Assembly: GCA_038237515.1 (NCBI GenBank)
Contig: JBBRYP010000004.1
Coordinates: 1 to 64,000, forward strand
Origin: JBBQDZ01 sp038237515
GTDB taxonomy: Bacteria; Actinomycetota; Thermoleophilia; Gaiellales; Gaiellaceae
Reading direction: 5' to 3'
DNA: 64,000 nucleotides
Every line of letters begins with the position of its first letter. The first letter of the stretch is position 1. The translations under genes were made by a program, and so were the position numbers. Below, one piece after another: positions 9,154 to 17,129 of the stretch. The notes below the pieces were generated by a model. The model saw nothing but the letters and a program-made list of their open reading frames with translations, had not been told where the DNA came from and searched no databases.

Positions 9154-10296
9154 TCATGCGGTAAACCGAGCGTGCACGCGCCGGAGCGCCTCGATTGCAT
9201 CGCGCACGTCGCCGTCGGAGTGCGCGGGCGAGAGCGGCAGCGACAGCACCTCCACCCCGGCGCGCTCTGCAACGGGGAGCGGCGGCTGGTGCGGTGCCAG
9301 CCGGTCGCGATACGCGGTCAGCCGGTGCACGGGGAGGAAGTGGATCGACGTACCGATGTTCTCCCTGGCGAGCGCCCGCTGGTAGTCGTCGCGCGTCGCG
9401 CCCGCTCTCCCGGCATCCACCCGCACGACGTAGAGGTGGAGCGCATGCGTGTCGCGTCCGTCCCGCGCAAGCGTGGAGATCCCATCCAGATCGACGAGCC
9501 CCTCGTCGTAGAGCGCGACGTGCCGCTCCCGGATCTCCCGGTGGGTGTGGATCTTGTCGAGCTGGACGAGCGCGATCGCGGCGAGCACGTCCGAGAGGTT
9601 CGCCTTGTACCCCGGAACGACGATGTCGTAGAGCGACCCGTCCCCGCGCCGCATCAGGCGCAGGTTCTCGATCGCCTCCGCCACGTCGTCACGGTCGGTC
9701 GCGACGAGGCCGCCTTCGCCCGCCGCGACGTTCTTCGTCGCGTAGAGGGAGAAGCAGGTCGCGTCCGAGATGGAGCCGACCTTGCGGCCGCGGTAGTCCG
9801 TCTCGACGGCATGGGCCGCGTCCTCGACGATCGGGAGGCCGAGGGCGAGCAGCGGGTCGAGGTCGCACGCTTGCCCCGCCAGGTGCACCGGCAGGATCGC
9901 CTTCGTCCGGTCGCCGACGAGCTCCGCCACCCGTGCCGGGTCGATGTTCAGGTCGGACTCGCGCACGTCGGCGAAGATCGGCACCGCGCCCGCGTGGACG
10001 ATCACGTTCGCCGTCGCCGGCCAGGTGATCGGCGAGGTGATCACCTCGTCGCCGGGACCTACCCCGAGCGCCAGCAGGGCCAGGTGGAGTGCCGCCGTCC
10101 CGGACGCGACCGCGAGGACGTGCCGCGCCTCGAGATACTCGCTGAAGCGCCGCTCGAGCTCGGCGGTCCGCGGCCCCGTCGTCAGCCAGCCGGAGCGGAG
10201 GGTCTCGGCAACGGCCGCGATCTCCTCCTCGCCCACGGCGGGCGGCTGGAAGGAGAGGAAGGTGGAGCGGCGGGCGCTAGACGAGAGCTTCTGCAT
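9154..10296 (-). CDS. DegT/DnrJ/EryC1 sugar aminotransferase (module 1)
   Basis: A 380-residue PLP enzyme of the sugar aminotransferase family, which converts a keto-sugar nucleotide to an amino sugar. It shows VASGTAALHLALLALG (cofactor phosphate loop), DAAHA (aspartate that contacts the pyridine nitrogen), and SLYATKNVAAGEGG with the Schiff-base lysine. The start at ATG 10296 overlaps the 3' end of the ATP-grasp gene by 20 bp, and an upstream in-frame ATG would extend much further into it. It forms, with the ATP-grasp protein and the SDR upstream, a set able to make and then acylate an amino sugar. The exact sugar is not predictable. Confidence 0.9.
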   Translation of the reverse strand: MQKLSSSARRSTFLSFQPPAVGEEEIAAVAETLRSGWLTTGPRTAELERRFSEYLEARHVLAVASGTAALHLALLALGVGPGDEVITSPITWPATANVIVHAGAVPIFADVRESDLNIDPARVAELVGDRTKAILPVHLAGQACDLDPLLALGLPIVEDAAHAVETDYRGRKVGSISDATCFSLYATKNVAAGEGGLVATDRDDVAEAIENLRLMRRGDGSLYDIVVPGYKANLSDVLAAIALVQLDKIHTHREIRERHVALYDEGLVDLDGISTLARDGRDTHALHLYVVRVDAGRAGATRDDYQRALARENIGTSIHFLPVHRLTAYRDRLAPHQPPLPVAERAGVEVLSLPLSPAHSDGDVRDAIEALRRVHARFTA

Positions 10297-11512
10297 CGAC
10301 CGTCTCGAAGCGTACGGCCTGTGCCGCGCGGCTCGCCCGCTCCAGTGCCTGCTCGCGCGAGCCACCGACGGCAAGGACGGCGCCGGCGCGATCGGACCCG
10401 CGACGGAGCTCGGCGAACCGGTGACCGGAAGCCCGGTAGATGCGCACCCGCCTCACGCCCTCGAGATCCTCGGCTTCCTCCACGCCGCGCACCTCGCGCA
10501 GCGCACCCGGCGGCGCGACCAGGAACCGCGTGCACGCGCCGCCGACCTCCTCGGTCGGCCGCAGGGCCGCAGGCGGGATCTCCTCTCCGAGCGCGGCCCG
10601 CAGCGTCAGCTCGTTCAGGTCGACCCCGAGGGCCTCGTGGCAGAGCTCGGCGTCGTGGCCTCCGCCGAGGCGCGCGGCGAGCTCGCCGACGACCGGCGCC
10701 GTGCCCCCGGCGGGGACGAGCACCTGGGTGTACGTAGGCCCGTCGGCGATCCCAAGCGCGGCGGCGGCCCCGGCAGCGGCCCGCACGGCCGCCCCCACGC
10801 GAGCCGGGTCGAGATCGCTCCGCCAGACGTGCGCGAGCGCGACGCCGAAGGCCGGCGCCTCGGCCAGCTCGCGGTCGGTGATCGTCAGCGGGTGGAACGT
10901 GCCGGCGAGGGAGAACGCGTTCACCGTCACCTCGCGCCCCGGCACGAGCTCCTCGAGGAGGCACGCACCGATACGGGACGCCGCGAAGGCATCGCGCAGC
11001 GCGGAGGCGAGCTCGTCCGGCTCCTGCACGACCGAGAGGCCGCGCTGACCCTGGCGGTCCGGTGCCTTGACGACGCACGGGTAGCCGATCCGGCCCGCAG
11101 CCTCGCGTGCTCCGGACTCGCACCTGCAGGCCTCGTAGCGCGGGTGCGGGACGCCGGCTGCCGCGAACCGCTCCCGCTGGCGGAGCTTCGAGGTCGAGAG
11201 GTTCGCCGAGGCCGGCGTGATGGGATGGGCGAGTCCGAGCCGCTCCGCGCATCGAGCGGCGATGCCCACGGGCCAGTCGATGCCCGGCGCGACGATCCCG
11301 TCGACCTCCTCGGCGGAAGCGAGCCGATCGATCCCCGACTCGTCTTCGGCCGACAGGATCGCGCGGCGGTCGGCGAGCGCGAACCCGGGCGCCGCCGGGT
11401 CGCGATCGACCGCGATCACGTGGAGCCCGCGGCGGCGTGCGGCTTCGAGCAGGCCGAGCTGCGCTGGCCCGGCACCGAGGACGAGCAGGCGTTTCGGGTC
11501 GTCGCGGCTCAT
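10277..11512 (-). CDS. ATP-grasp ligase (module 1)
   Basis: A carboxylate-amine ligase of the ATP-grasp superfamily, 411 residues from ATG 11512 (an ATG nine bases further up is equally possible). It has an N-terminal nucleotide-like fold (RLLVLGAGPAQLGLLEAARR), ATP-grasp A/B domains with GYPCVVKAPDRQGQRGLSVV and EELVPGREVTVNAF, and the late metal-binding region GELAARLGGGHD. The GVDLNELTLRAALGEEIP segment recurs in the paralogue at 23435-24655. Such enzymes form an amide or peptide bond through an acyl phosphate. Overlap with the aminotransferase gene suggests it attaches an acyl or amino-acid group to the amino sugar made there. That pairing is inference. Confidence 0.85.
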   Translation of the reverse strand: MSRDDPKRLLVLGAGPAQLGLLEAARRRGLHVIAVDRDPAAPGFALADRRAILSAEDESGIDRLASAEEVDGIVAPGIDWPVGIAARCAERLGLAHPITPASANLSTSKLRQRERFAAAGVPHPRYEACRCESGAREAAGRIGYPCVVKAPDRQGQRGLSVVQEPDELASALRDAFAASRIGACLLEELVPGREVTVNAFSLAGTFHPLTITDRELAEAPAFGVALAHVWRSDLDPARVGAAVRAAAGAAAALGIADGPTYTQVLVPAGGTAPVVGELAARLGGGHDAELCHEALGVDLNELTLRAALGEEIPPAALRPTEEVGGACTRFLVAPPGALREVRGVEEAEDLEGVRRVRIYRASGHRFAELRRGSDRAGAVLAVGGSREQALERASRAAQAVRFETVDAEALV

Positions 11513-11622
11513 CCCAGGCACATCCGTCCGCCGCTCACTATGACGACCCGGCCCGCCGCCGCTTCCGCGGCTCCGTGGAGCCCGTCACTTGCTGACGTCC
11601 GCGAAGCCGGGGAGAAGCGATG

Positions 11623-12639
11623 CTACGCCCGGGGCGACAGCTCGGACAGCGGCGCCGCGCGTTCCCGGATTGGACGCCACCACGCCTCGTTTGCCCGATA
11701 CCACTCCACCGTGCGGGCAAGGCCGTCCTCGAAGCTCGTGCGCGCGCTCCAGCCGACGAGGCCGCGCGTCTTCTCCGTCGAGCCGATGTGGCGGTCGACC
11801 TGCCCGAGCCGTTCCGGGACATGCTCCTTCAGCGAGCGCGGCTTGCGCAGAGTGTCGAGGACGATGTCCGCGAGCGCCGAGATGGAGATGTCGACGCCCG
11901 TCGCCACGTTCAGCACCTCCCCGGCGATCGCTTCGATGTCGGCCGCGATGATCGCCTCGATCGCCTCGGCGTCGTCGTCGACGTGGAGCCAGTCCCGGCT
12001 CGCGTGACCGTCCCCGTGGATCGTCAGCGGCTCGTCCGAGAGCGCCTGGGTGACGAACCGCGGGATCACCTTCTCGGGGTGCTGCCGCGGCCCGTAGTTG
12101 TTGAAGGGCCGGACGATCACGATCGGCAGCCCGTAGGTGACGTGGTAGGAGTAGGCGAGCCGATCCGCACCCGCCTTCGTCGCAGCGTAGGGGCTACGTG
12201 GGTTCAGCGGGTGGTCCTCGTCCATGGGCGCGTACGCGGCCGTGCCGTAGACCTCGGACGAGGAGATGAGGATGAAACGCTCGACGGGTGTCCGCCGAAC
12301 GGCGTCGAGCAGGATCTGCGTCCCCTCGACGTTCGTCGTCACGAACTCCGAGGCACCCTGCTCGATCGACTTCTCGACGTGCGACTCCGCCGCCGCGTTC
12401 ACGATCACGTCCACCTCGGCGACGACCTGCGCCACGAGATCGGCGTCGCGTATGTCGCCGTGGACGAACGAGAGCCGCTCGTGCGACATCACGTCGGCGA
12501 GGTTCTCGAGGTTCCCCGCGTAGGTCAGGGCGTCGAGCGAGACGACCTCGTACGGGGTCGCCGCCAGCAGGTGTCGGATGAAGTTCGAGGAGATGAAGCC
12601 GGCTCCCCCCGTCACCAAAACACGTTTGGCCGCGCTCAC
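11623..12639 (-). CDS. NAD-dependent nucleotide-sugar dehydratase/epimerase, extended SDR (module 1)
   Basis: A 338-residue extended short-chain dehydrogenase. It has the NAD motif VTGGAGFISSNFIRHLL, the strand end SLDALTYAGN, VNAAAESHVEKSI, the active-site SSSEVYG and YAATK (Tyr-x3-Lys), and VRPFNNYGPRQHPEKVIP. The SHVEKSI and TYAGN segments recall dTDP-glucose 4,6-dehydratase, but the SSSEVYG segment differs from the usual RfbB sequence and is nearer to LegB/PseB-type 4,6-dehydratases. It probably supplies the keto-sugar for the DegT enzyme downstream. The gap to the ATP-grasp gene is 110 bp. Substrate assignment stays open, so no gene symbol is given. Confidence 0.85.
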   Translation of the reverse strand: MSAAKRVLVTGGAGFISSNFIRHLLAATPYEVVSLDALTYAGNLENLADVMSHERLSFVHGDIRDADLVAQVVAEVDVIVNAAAESHVEKSIEQGASEFVTTNVEGTQILLDAVRRTPVERFILISSSEVYGTAAYAPMDEDHPLNPRSPYAATKAGADRLAYSYHVTYGLPIVIVRPFNNYGPRQHPEKVIPRFVTQALSDEPLTIHGDGHASRDWLHVDDDAEAIEAIIAADIEAIAGEVLNVATGVDISISALADIVLDTLRKPRSLKEHVPERLGQVDRHIGSTEKTRGLVGWSARTSFEDGLARTVEWYRANEAWWRPIRERAAPLSELSPRA

Positions 12640-12687
12640 GACCCCTTCTCAGCCTTCACGAGCTGCTTCCAAGAACGCAGGTGCGGC

Positions 12688-12713
12688 CGGAGCCGGGCTT
12701 GCCCGGCGGGAGG
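12688..12713. repeat. GC hairpin repeat, copy 1
   Basis: A GGAGCCGGGCTTGCCCGG hairpin followed by CGGGAGG. The same element, with one extra T in the loop, recurs at 60112-60139. It lies in the intergenic stretch downstream of the GT2 gene, oriented away from coding sequence. Confidence 0.6.
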
Positions 12714-12756
12714 CCCCGCGGCGGGTTGAAGGTGGTACGGCATGAAGGAGGGGGTC

Positions 12757-12783
12757 CACGGGGGAACCATGGGTTCCCACGTG
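12757..12783 (-). terminator. Hairpin just after the GT2 stop codon
   Basis: Near-perfect inverted repeat with a GGGAACC / GGTTCCC core around a 3-base loop, extended by CACG / CGTG outside with one mismatch. It begins three bases after the stop of the GT2 gene (12786). There is no T-run, as is common for actinobacterial terminators, so termination is inferred from position and stem strength. Confidence 0.5.
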
Positions 12784-12785
12784 AT

Positions 12786-13754
12786 TCAGAGTTCCTTTTC
12801 GATGGTGTAGAGCGGACGGCCCTCGACGCCGCGCTGGATGCGGCCGAGGTACTCGCCTACGAGGGCGAGGATGAAGCCCTGGATGCCGAGCACGAAGAGG
12901 ACGGCGACGCCGCCCAGGAGCGGCCCCGGGAAGTTGGAGCGCGTCACCCAGTAGACGATGCCGTACGCGCCGAGGCCGGTGGCGAGGAAGGTGCAGAGGA
13001 TGCCGAGCCCGACGCCGATCCACTGGATCGGCTGCGGCCAGAAGCCGGCCAGGACGTGCAGCGCGAGCCGCGTCAACCGAAGCGGGCTGTATCTCGACGC
13101 CCCGCGCCTGGCCGCATGCGAGACGTCGATCTCCACGACGCTGGCCCCGCCCGAGAGTACGAGCGCCTTCGTGAACTTCTGGCGACCGATGGAGCCAAGC
13201 ATCGGGACGATTGCCGAGCGGCGGTAGCCGTTGAAGGCGCAGCCGAAGTCGGAGATCTCTACGCCCGTGAAGCGGCGCAGCATCCCGTTGATCACCCGCG
13301 ACGGGAGTGTGCGGCCCCAGGAGTCGTGACGGGCGACCCGCCGCCCGCTCGCCACGTCGACCCCCGCGTCGACCGCCTCGACGAGCCGCGGGATGTCCTC
13401 GGGCGCGTTCTGGAGGTCGCCGTCCATCGTCACGACGTACTCGCCGCGCGCGCGAACGAGGCCCGCGTGCATCGCCGGATGCTGCCCGAAGTTGCGCTTG
13501 AAGCGGACGGCCCGGAGGCGATCGTCCCCCGCGTGCAGGCGCTCGAGGTGCGCGAACGTCGAGTCGGTCGAGCCGTCGTCGACGAAGACGAGCTCGAACG
13601 GCATCCCCAGGGTCTCGACCGTCTCGACGGTCCGGCGGTAGAGCTCGTCAACGGTCGCCTCCTCGTTCAGGAGCGTCACGACGACCGAGAGCGTGGGCCC
13701 GCCCGCGTCGAGCTCGTCGCTCAGAGGTCGGTCGAAGACGTGCGCCTGCGCCAT
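12786..13754 (-). CDS. Membrane-anchored GT2 glycosyltransferase (DPM1/ArnC/GtrB-like)
   Basis: A 322-residue polyprenyl-phosphate glycosyltransferase type protein. The GT-A domain has LSVVVTLLNEEATVDELYRR, LVFVDDGSTDSTFAHL, FKRNFGQHPAMHAGLVRARG and the metal-binding VTMDGDLQNAPEDIP. Two C-terminal helices follow (about residues 235-262 and 275-300), ending in EYLGRIQRGVEGRP, the usual signature of this subgroup. It would load a sugar onto undecaprenyl phosphate for use outside the membrane. It is divergent from the DUF402 gene with a 76-bp spacer and ends at a strong hairpin, so it looks like a single-gene transcript. Confidence 0.9.
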   Translation of the reverse strand: MAQAHVFDRPLSDELDAGGPTLSVVVTLLNEEATVDELYRRTVETVETLGMPFELVFVDDGSTDSTFAHLERLHAGDDRLRAVRFKRNFGQHPAMHAGLVRARGEYVVTMDGDLQNAPEDIPRLVEAVDAGVDVASGRRVARHDSWGRTLPSRVINGMLRRFTGVEISDFGCAFNGYRRSAIVPMLGSIGRQKFTKALVLSGGASVVEIDVSHAARRGASRYSPLRLTRLALHVLAGFWPQPIQWIGVGLGILCTFLATGLGAYGIVYWVTRSNFPGPLLGGVAVLFVLGIQGFILALVGEYLGRIQRGVEGRPLYTIEKEL

Positions 13755-13830
13755 TTGCAGGGAAGGAACCCTAACCGCTCAAATGCGTCGCTCTAACAGA
13801 ACCCATCCGAGCACTCCCTAGAGTCGCGGC

Positions 13831-14595
13831 GTGGAACGCTTTCGTCGCCCCGGAGAGCACATCCTCGTCCGACACGTCCTCGGTGGCCGCGTGCGGCACG
13901 CCCTGCCGTCGAGGGTCCTGCAGCACAGCCGGGCGGCCCTCGTCACCTGGATCGCGCCGGAGACGCCGATGGCCTACCCGCGCGGGCTCGGGCAGGACGG
14001 GCGGTTGCTGGCGCCGGACCGCTGGGAGATCGAGTTGCGCCCCTGGTTCGGGAACGGCTGCGTCGATCTCACTCCCGCCGGGCGAGCGCACATGATCCGA
14101 CACTTCTGGCGTGGCGACGCCTTCCACGGCTGGTACGTCAACCTCCAGCGGTCGCTTGTCTCGTCCCCCTTCGGATCCGACACGATGGATCAGCAGCTCG
14201 ACCTCTGGGTCGCGGCAGACGGGGCGGTGACGTGGAAGGACGAGGATCATCTGGAGCAGGCGGTGCGCTTCGGGATGTTCGACGAGGCCGAGGCGGCCTC
14301 CGCCCGCGCAGAGGCCGAGCGCGTGCTCGAGGACTGGCCCTTCCCGACCGGCTGGGAGCACTGGCGGCCCGAGCCGTGGTGGCTGGTCCCGGAGCTGGCG
14401 GCCCGAGCCGTGGTGGCTGGTCCCGGAGCTTCCGGCGGACTGGGCGAGGATCTCCGGCGCCTCTGGTGCCAAGTAACACTGTGTTACTTGAGATCGACGG
14501 CGGGGAACGGAACGGCGCTTCGGATGCCGGGGACGCCCGCCAGGAGTTCGCCCAGGGGCTCGCCTACCAGCTCCGGGTCGATGAGTCGGCCGTGA
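13831..14595 (+). CDS. DUF402 protein with a duplication-shifted C-terminus
   Basis: The frame from GTG 13831 gives a DUF402 protein (SPFGSDTMDQQLDLWVAADG, TWKDEDHLEQAVRFGMFDEA). DUF402 occurs in FomD-like and SA1684-like nucleotide phosphatases; this member's role is unknown. After PEPWWLVPEL the frame is shifted by a 34-bp tandem duplication (14363-14396 and 14397-14430). With one copy removed the protein would end PADWARISGASGAK at a TAA at 14474-14476, inside a palindrome and 214 residues long. As it stands the frame runs on to 14595 with an unrelated tail, over the convergent YdjC gene. The catalytic core is intact, so the protein may still work. Confidence 0.7.
   Translation: MERFRRPGEHILVRHVLGGRVRHALPSRVLQHSRAALVTWIAPETPMAYPRGLGQDGRLLAPDRWEIELRPWFGNGCVDLTPAGRAHMIRHFWRGDAFHGWYVNLQRSLVSSPFGSDTMDQQLDLWVAADGAVTWKDEDHLEQAVRFGMFDEAEAASARAEAERVLEDWPFPTGWEHWRPEPWWLVPELAARAVVAGPGASGGLGEDLRRLWCQVTLCYLRSTAGNGTALRMPGTPARSSPRGSPTSSGSMSRP
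14363..14430 (+). repeat. 34-bp perfect tandem duplication
   Basis: Two adjacent identical copies (14363-14396 and 14397-14430) beginning GGCGGCCCGAGCCGTGGTGG. The length is not a multiple of three, so the second copy changes the reading frame of the DUF402 gene. Confidence 0.95.
14470..14490. terminator. Palindrome holding the stop codons of two convergent genes
   Basis: Perfect inverted repeat CAAGTAACAC-T-GTGTTACTTG. The top strand supplies AAG-TAA to the original DUF402 frame (TAA at 14474-14476), and the bottom strand supplies AAG-TAA to the YdjC gene (TAA at 14486-14484). It sits exactly where a bidirectional terminator is needed. A second copy with the same arms is at 63914-63936. Confidence 0.7.
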
Positions 14596-15257
14596 TCGTC
14601 GAGCGCCGGGTGGGTCATCAGCTCGAAGTCGTCGAGCGCCGCCGCGGAGGCGCCGGTGCGCTCGAGCCAGCGCCAGTCCTCGGCGTCGCCGAAGTACCTC
14701 GTGGCGGTGAGGCCCGCGCGCCGGAGTCGGGCGTTGAAGAAGCGCTTGTAGGCACCCGGCCCCGGACCGATGCCCGGGCCGCAGTTGCGTGCCAGCCGGA
14801 CGTACGGGACCCGGAGCTCGTGCGCGAGCCTCACGACCACCCCGCCGATCGCCCACTCGTTGTGGACGTGGTGGTGCGAGTCGACGTGCGTCACGGGCAA
14901 CCCAGCCCCGCGCGCGCGCCCCACCTGCGCGCGCAGCTCCGCATGCACCGCAGCCCGCTCACCGTCAGAGAGGCGCCACGCCCGCGTAGCGCCACGCCAC
15001 TTCGTGAACCGGCCCTCGCCGTCGCAGAAGCGCCGGCAGCGGCGAAGCGGCTCGGTCAGAGGCTCCCCGGCAGTGAGCGTCAGGTGCACGCCGAGGCGGT
15101 GGAGCAAGCCCTCCGCGTGCGCGAGCGAGGCCGCCTCCTCGAAGCCCGGCATCGTCGGCATGATCGTCGTGCTGGAGACGAGCTCCTCCGCGAAGGCCCG
15201 CACCACGGCGGCGTTTCGCGTCGCGCAGCGGCCGAAGTCGTCGGCGTTGACGATCAA
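14484..15257 (-). CDS. YdjC/ChbG-like carbohydrate deacetylase
   Basis: A 257-residue YdjC-family protein. These are metal-dependent TIM-barrel-like enzymes that remove N-acetyl groups from short amino-sugar oligomers. Seen here are NADDFG at the start, LGVHLTLTAGEPL, and HVDSHHHVHN, which provide the metal-binding Asp and His residues. The start is a TTG at 15257 overlapping the TGA of the upstream HAD gene (TTGA); no ATG or GTG fits as well. Coupling to the FkbH-like gene and the surrounding glycan genes suggests action on an acetylated sugar intermediate. The last codon and stop are part of the 14470 palindrome. Confidence 0.85.
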   Translation of the reverse strand: MIVNADDFGRCATRNAAVVRAFAEELVSSTTIMPTMPGFEEAASLAHAEGLLHRLGVHLTLTAGEPLTEPLRRCRRFCDGEGRFTKWRGATRAWRLSDGERAAVHAELRAQVGRARGAGLPVTHVDSHHHVHNEWAIGGVVVRLAHELRVPYVRLARNCGPGIGPGPGAYKRFFNARLRRAGLTATRYFGDAEDWRWLERTGASAAALDDFELMTHPALDDHGRLIDPELVGEPLGELLAGVPGIRSAVPFPAVDLK

Positions 15258-17071
15258 GGGAACGCGCCCGCGAGCTCCACCTCGAGCTGGACGACACCGT
15301 CGTCTGCCGGGCGCTCGTCGAGCGGCAGCTCGAGTAGCGTCCGCTCGCCGTCCCCCCGCACCGGCCTGAACGGCAGCTCGTCGAAGACGCGAGCAAGCGG
15401 GCCGTTGCGCGAGGTCCGGACGAGCTCCGCGCGCAGCAGCTCGGCTCCGCGCGCGGCCTCGTGTTCCGCAAGCCACCGGAAGAACGCGTGCTCCACCCGC
15501 TTCTGCGCGACGCGGCACGAGAGCACGAAGTCGCGCACACATGGCTCGTCCTCCCGCTCGTCCACCGCCACGAACCCGACGAGGCCGTAGTCCCCGAATC
15601 GATCCTCGCAGTGGAGGGCGAGCGACAGGATCCCCGGCAGCTCGAGCAGCTCCTCGAACTCCCGCCGCGTGTACCGCCGCGTCGACAGGTTGAGCTGGTT
15701 CGAGCGCTGAACGAGCTCGAGGCAGCGCTCGACGTGTCGCTGCTCGCGGGGCTCGAAGATCAACAGCCGCAGCCCCGAACCCCGCAGGAACTCGAGGTAG
15801 TCCCCGCCGAAGCGCTCACGGGCACGCTCGCGCCGGACCCGGTCGAGATAGGTCGCTCGACGGCGCACGCTGAGCTCGGTAACGGGCACGTCGAACTCGG
15901 GCAGGCCGAGAAGCTGGCCGAGCTGCTCGTGGGAGTAGACGCGCACCATCGGCAGAGCGGCTTCCACCTCCGCACGCTCGAACGCCGAGTCGTCGACGAA
16001 CGCGAACGTGTCCAGCCCGATGTCGAGGCGCTTCGCGACCTGCCTCAGATTCTCGCTCTTGCGCCCCCAGTTGATCGCCGGGTAGAGCAAGTGGTCCTGG
16101 AGCCCGAGCTGCTCGACCACCCGCCAGGCGTCGTCATGATCGTTCTTCGAGACGACTGTCTGGAGGATCCCGCGCTCGTCGAGCGCCTCGACGAGCTCGA
16201 GGACTCCGGCTCGCGCGCGCCGGCCCTCCGGCCCGTCCTCCAGGAGCGTCCCCTCCCACAGCGTCCCGTCGAGATCCCAGGCGACGCACTTGACCTTCTC
16301 GGCCGGGCTCACGTCGGCAGGAACCTTCGCGTACTCGACGAGGTCGAGCCACGTGAAGACGACCCGGCGTTCCGCGTCGTTCTCCGGATAGACGAGGATG
16401 CGCCCGCCCCCCGGCTCGCGGATCGGCCCGAACTGCTCGGCAGGCAGCGTGTGGAAGTTGTGGCCGGGACGGATGTCGAAGGCATGGCGAAATGTGGTTC
16501 CCGCTCCGTCCCGGACGAGCTCGAGGATGAGGCGAAACGGCTCCTTGTCGGGCGCGAAGCACTCGAGGACGAACTCGTCGCAGCGGCCCGCGCTCGCGCC
16601 CGGAAGCCGCTCCAGAACTACCTGGCGCGCCAGGGTGAATGCCCCACTCAAACGCCGGTGCGGGCTCAGCCTCGCGAATGCTCGCGACGCCGACCCGACC
16701 GCACCGCTGAGCGTCGCGTCGGCCCGGTCGAGCCGGCGGTGCCACGCGGGCGAGACGGACCTTACCCCGCCGAGCTCCGCCTCGAGCTTCCCCCAGCGCC
16801 TGAACCTGATGTCGGCACCGTGGTCGAAGAGCCCGGAGAACGCAGGGTTGGGATAGATGCCGTAGACGAAGCGGGCGCACTTCAGGTCGGCTCGCGCGGC
16901 GTAGAGCGGGCAGACGGCGTAGCAGTCGGGCGGCGCGCATTCGATGCAGTGCTCCTGCCACTGGAGGAGGAGCGTGCCGGCAACGCGTTCGCGGGGGAGC
17001 GCCGAGGGACGCGACGCACAGATGCGCTCCCCACGCCAGAGCTGCTCGTCCGCCCAATCGAACTGGTACAC
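15254..17071 (-). CDS. FkbH-like HAD-IIIC protein with an N-terminal cysteine cluster
   Basis: A 605-residue protein. From about residue 260 it is an FkbH-type HAD-IIIC domain: VAWDLDGTLWEG (Asp266 and Asp268), VVSKNDHDDAW, AFVDDSAFERAEV. A GNAT-like C-terminal domain has LVQRSNQLNLSTRRYTRREF. FkbH proteins usually load glyceryl or similar groups onto carrier proteins, or modify sugars in glycan loci. The first ~260 residues are unusual. They hold Cys42, Cys45, Cys50, Cys54 and Cys65 (C-x2-C-x4-C-x3-C-x10-C), a spacing that could bind a metal or Fe-S cluster, and then a domain I cannot name. GTG 17071 was chosen because it precedes this region and leaves a divergent promoter gap; upstream sequence in frame looks non-coding. 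It is coupled to YdjC by TTGA. Confidence 0.8.
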   Translation of the reverse strand: MYQFDWADEQLWRGERICASRPSALPRERVAGTLLLQWQEHCIECAPPDCYAVCPLYAARADLKCARFVYGIYPNPAFSGLFDHGADIRFRRWGKLEAELGGVRSVSPAWHRRLDRADATLSGAVGSASRAFARLSPHRRLSGAFTLARQVVLERLPGASAGRCDEFVLECFAPDKEPFRLILELVRDGAGTTFRHAFDIRPGHNFHTLPAEQFGPIREPGGGRILVYPENDAERRVVFTWLDLVEYAKVPADVSPAEKVKCVAWDLDGTLWEGTLLEDGPEGRRARAGVLELVEALDERGILQTVVSKNDHDDAWRVVEQLGLQDHLLYPAINWGRKSENLRQVAKRLDIGLDTFAFVDDSAFERAEVEAALPMVRVYSHEQLGQLLGLPEFDVPVTELSVRRRATYLDRVRRERARERFGGDYLEFLRGSGLRLLIFEPREQRHVERCLELVQRSNQLNLSTRRYTRREFEELLELPGILSLALHCEDRFGDYGLVGFVAVDEREDEPCVRDFVLSCRVAQKRVEHAFFRWLAEHEAARGAELLRAELVRTSRNGPLARVFDELPFRPVRGDGERTLLELPLDERPADDGVVQLEVELAGAFP

Positions 17072-17129
17072 GACTCCATTTAAGCCGAGCCGTGGCGATC
17101 CACGACCGGCCCCGGTAGGCTGGCCGCCG

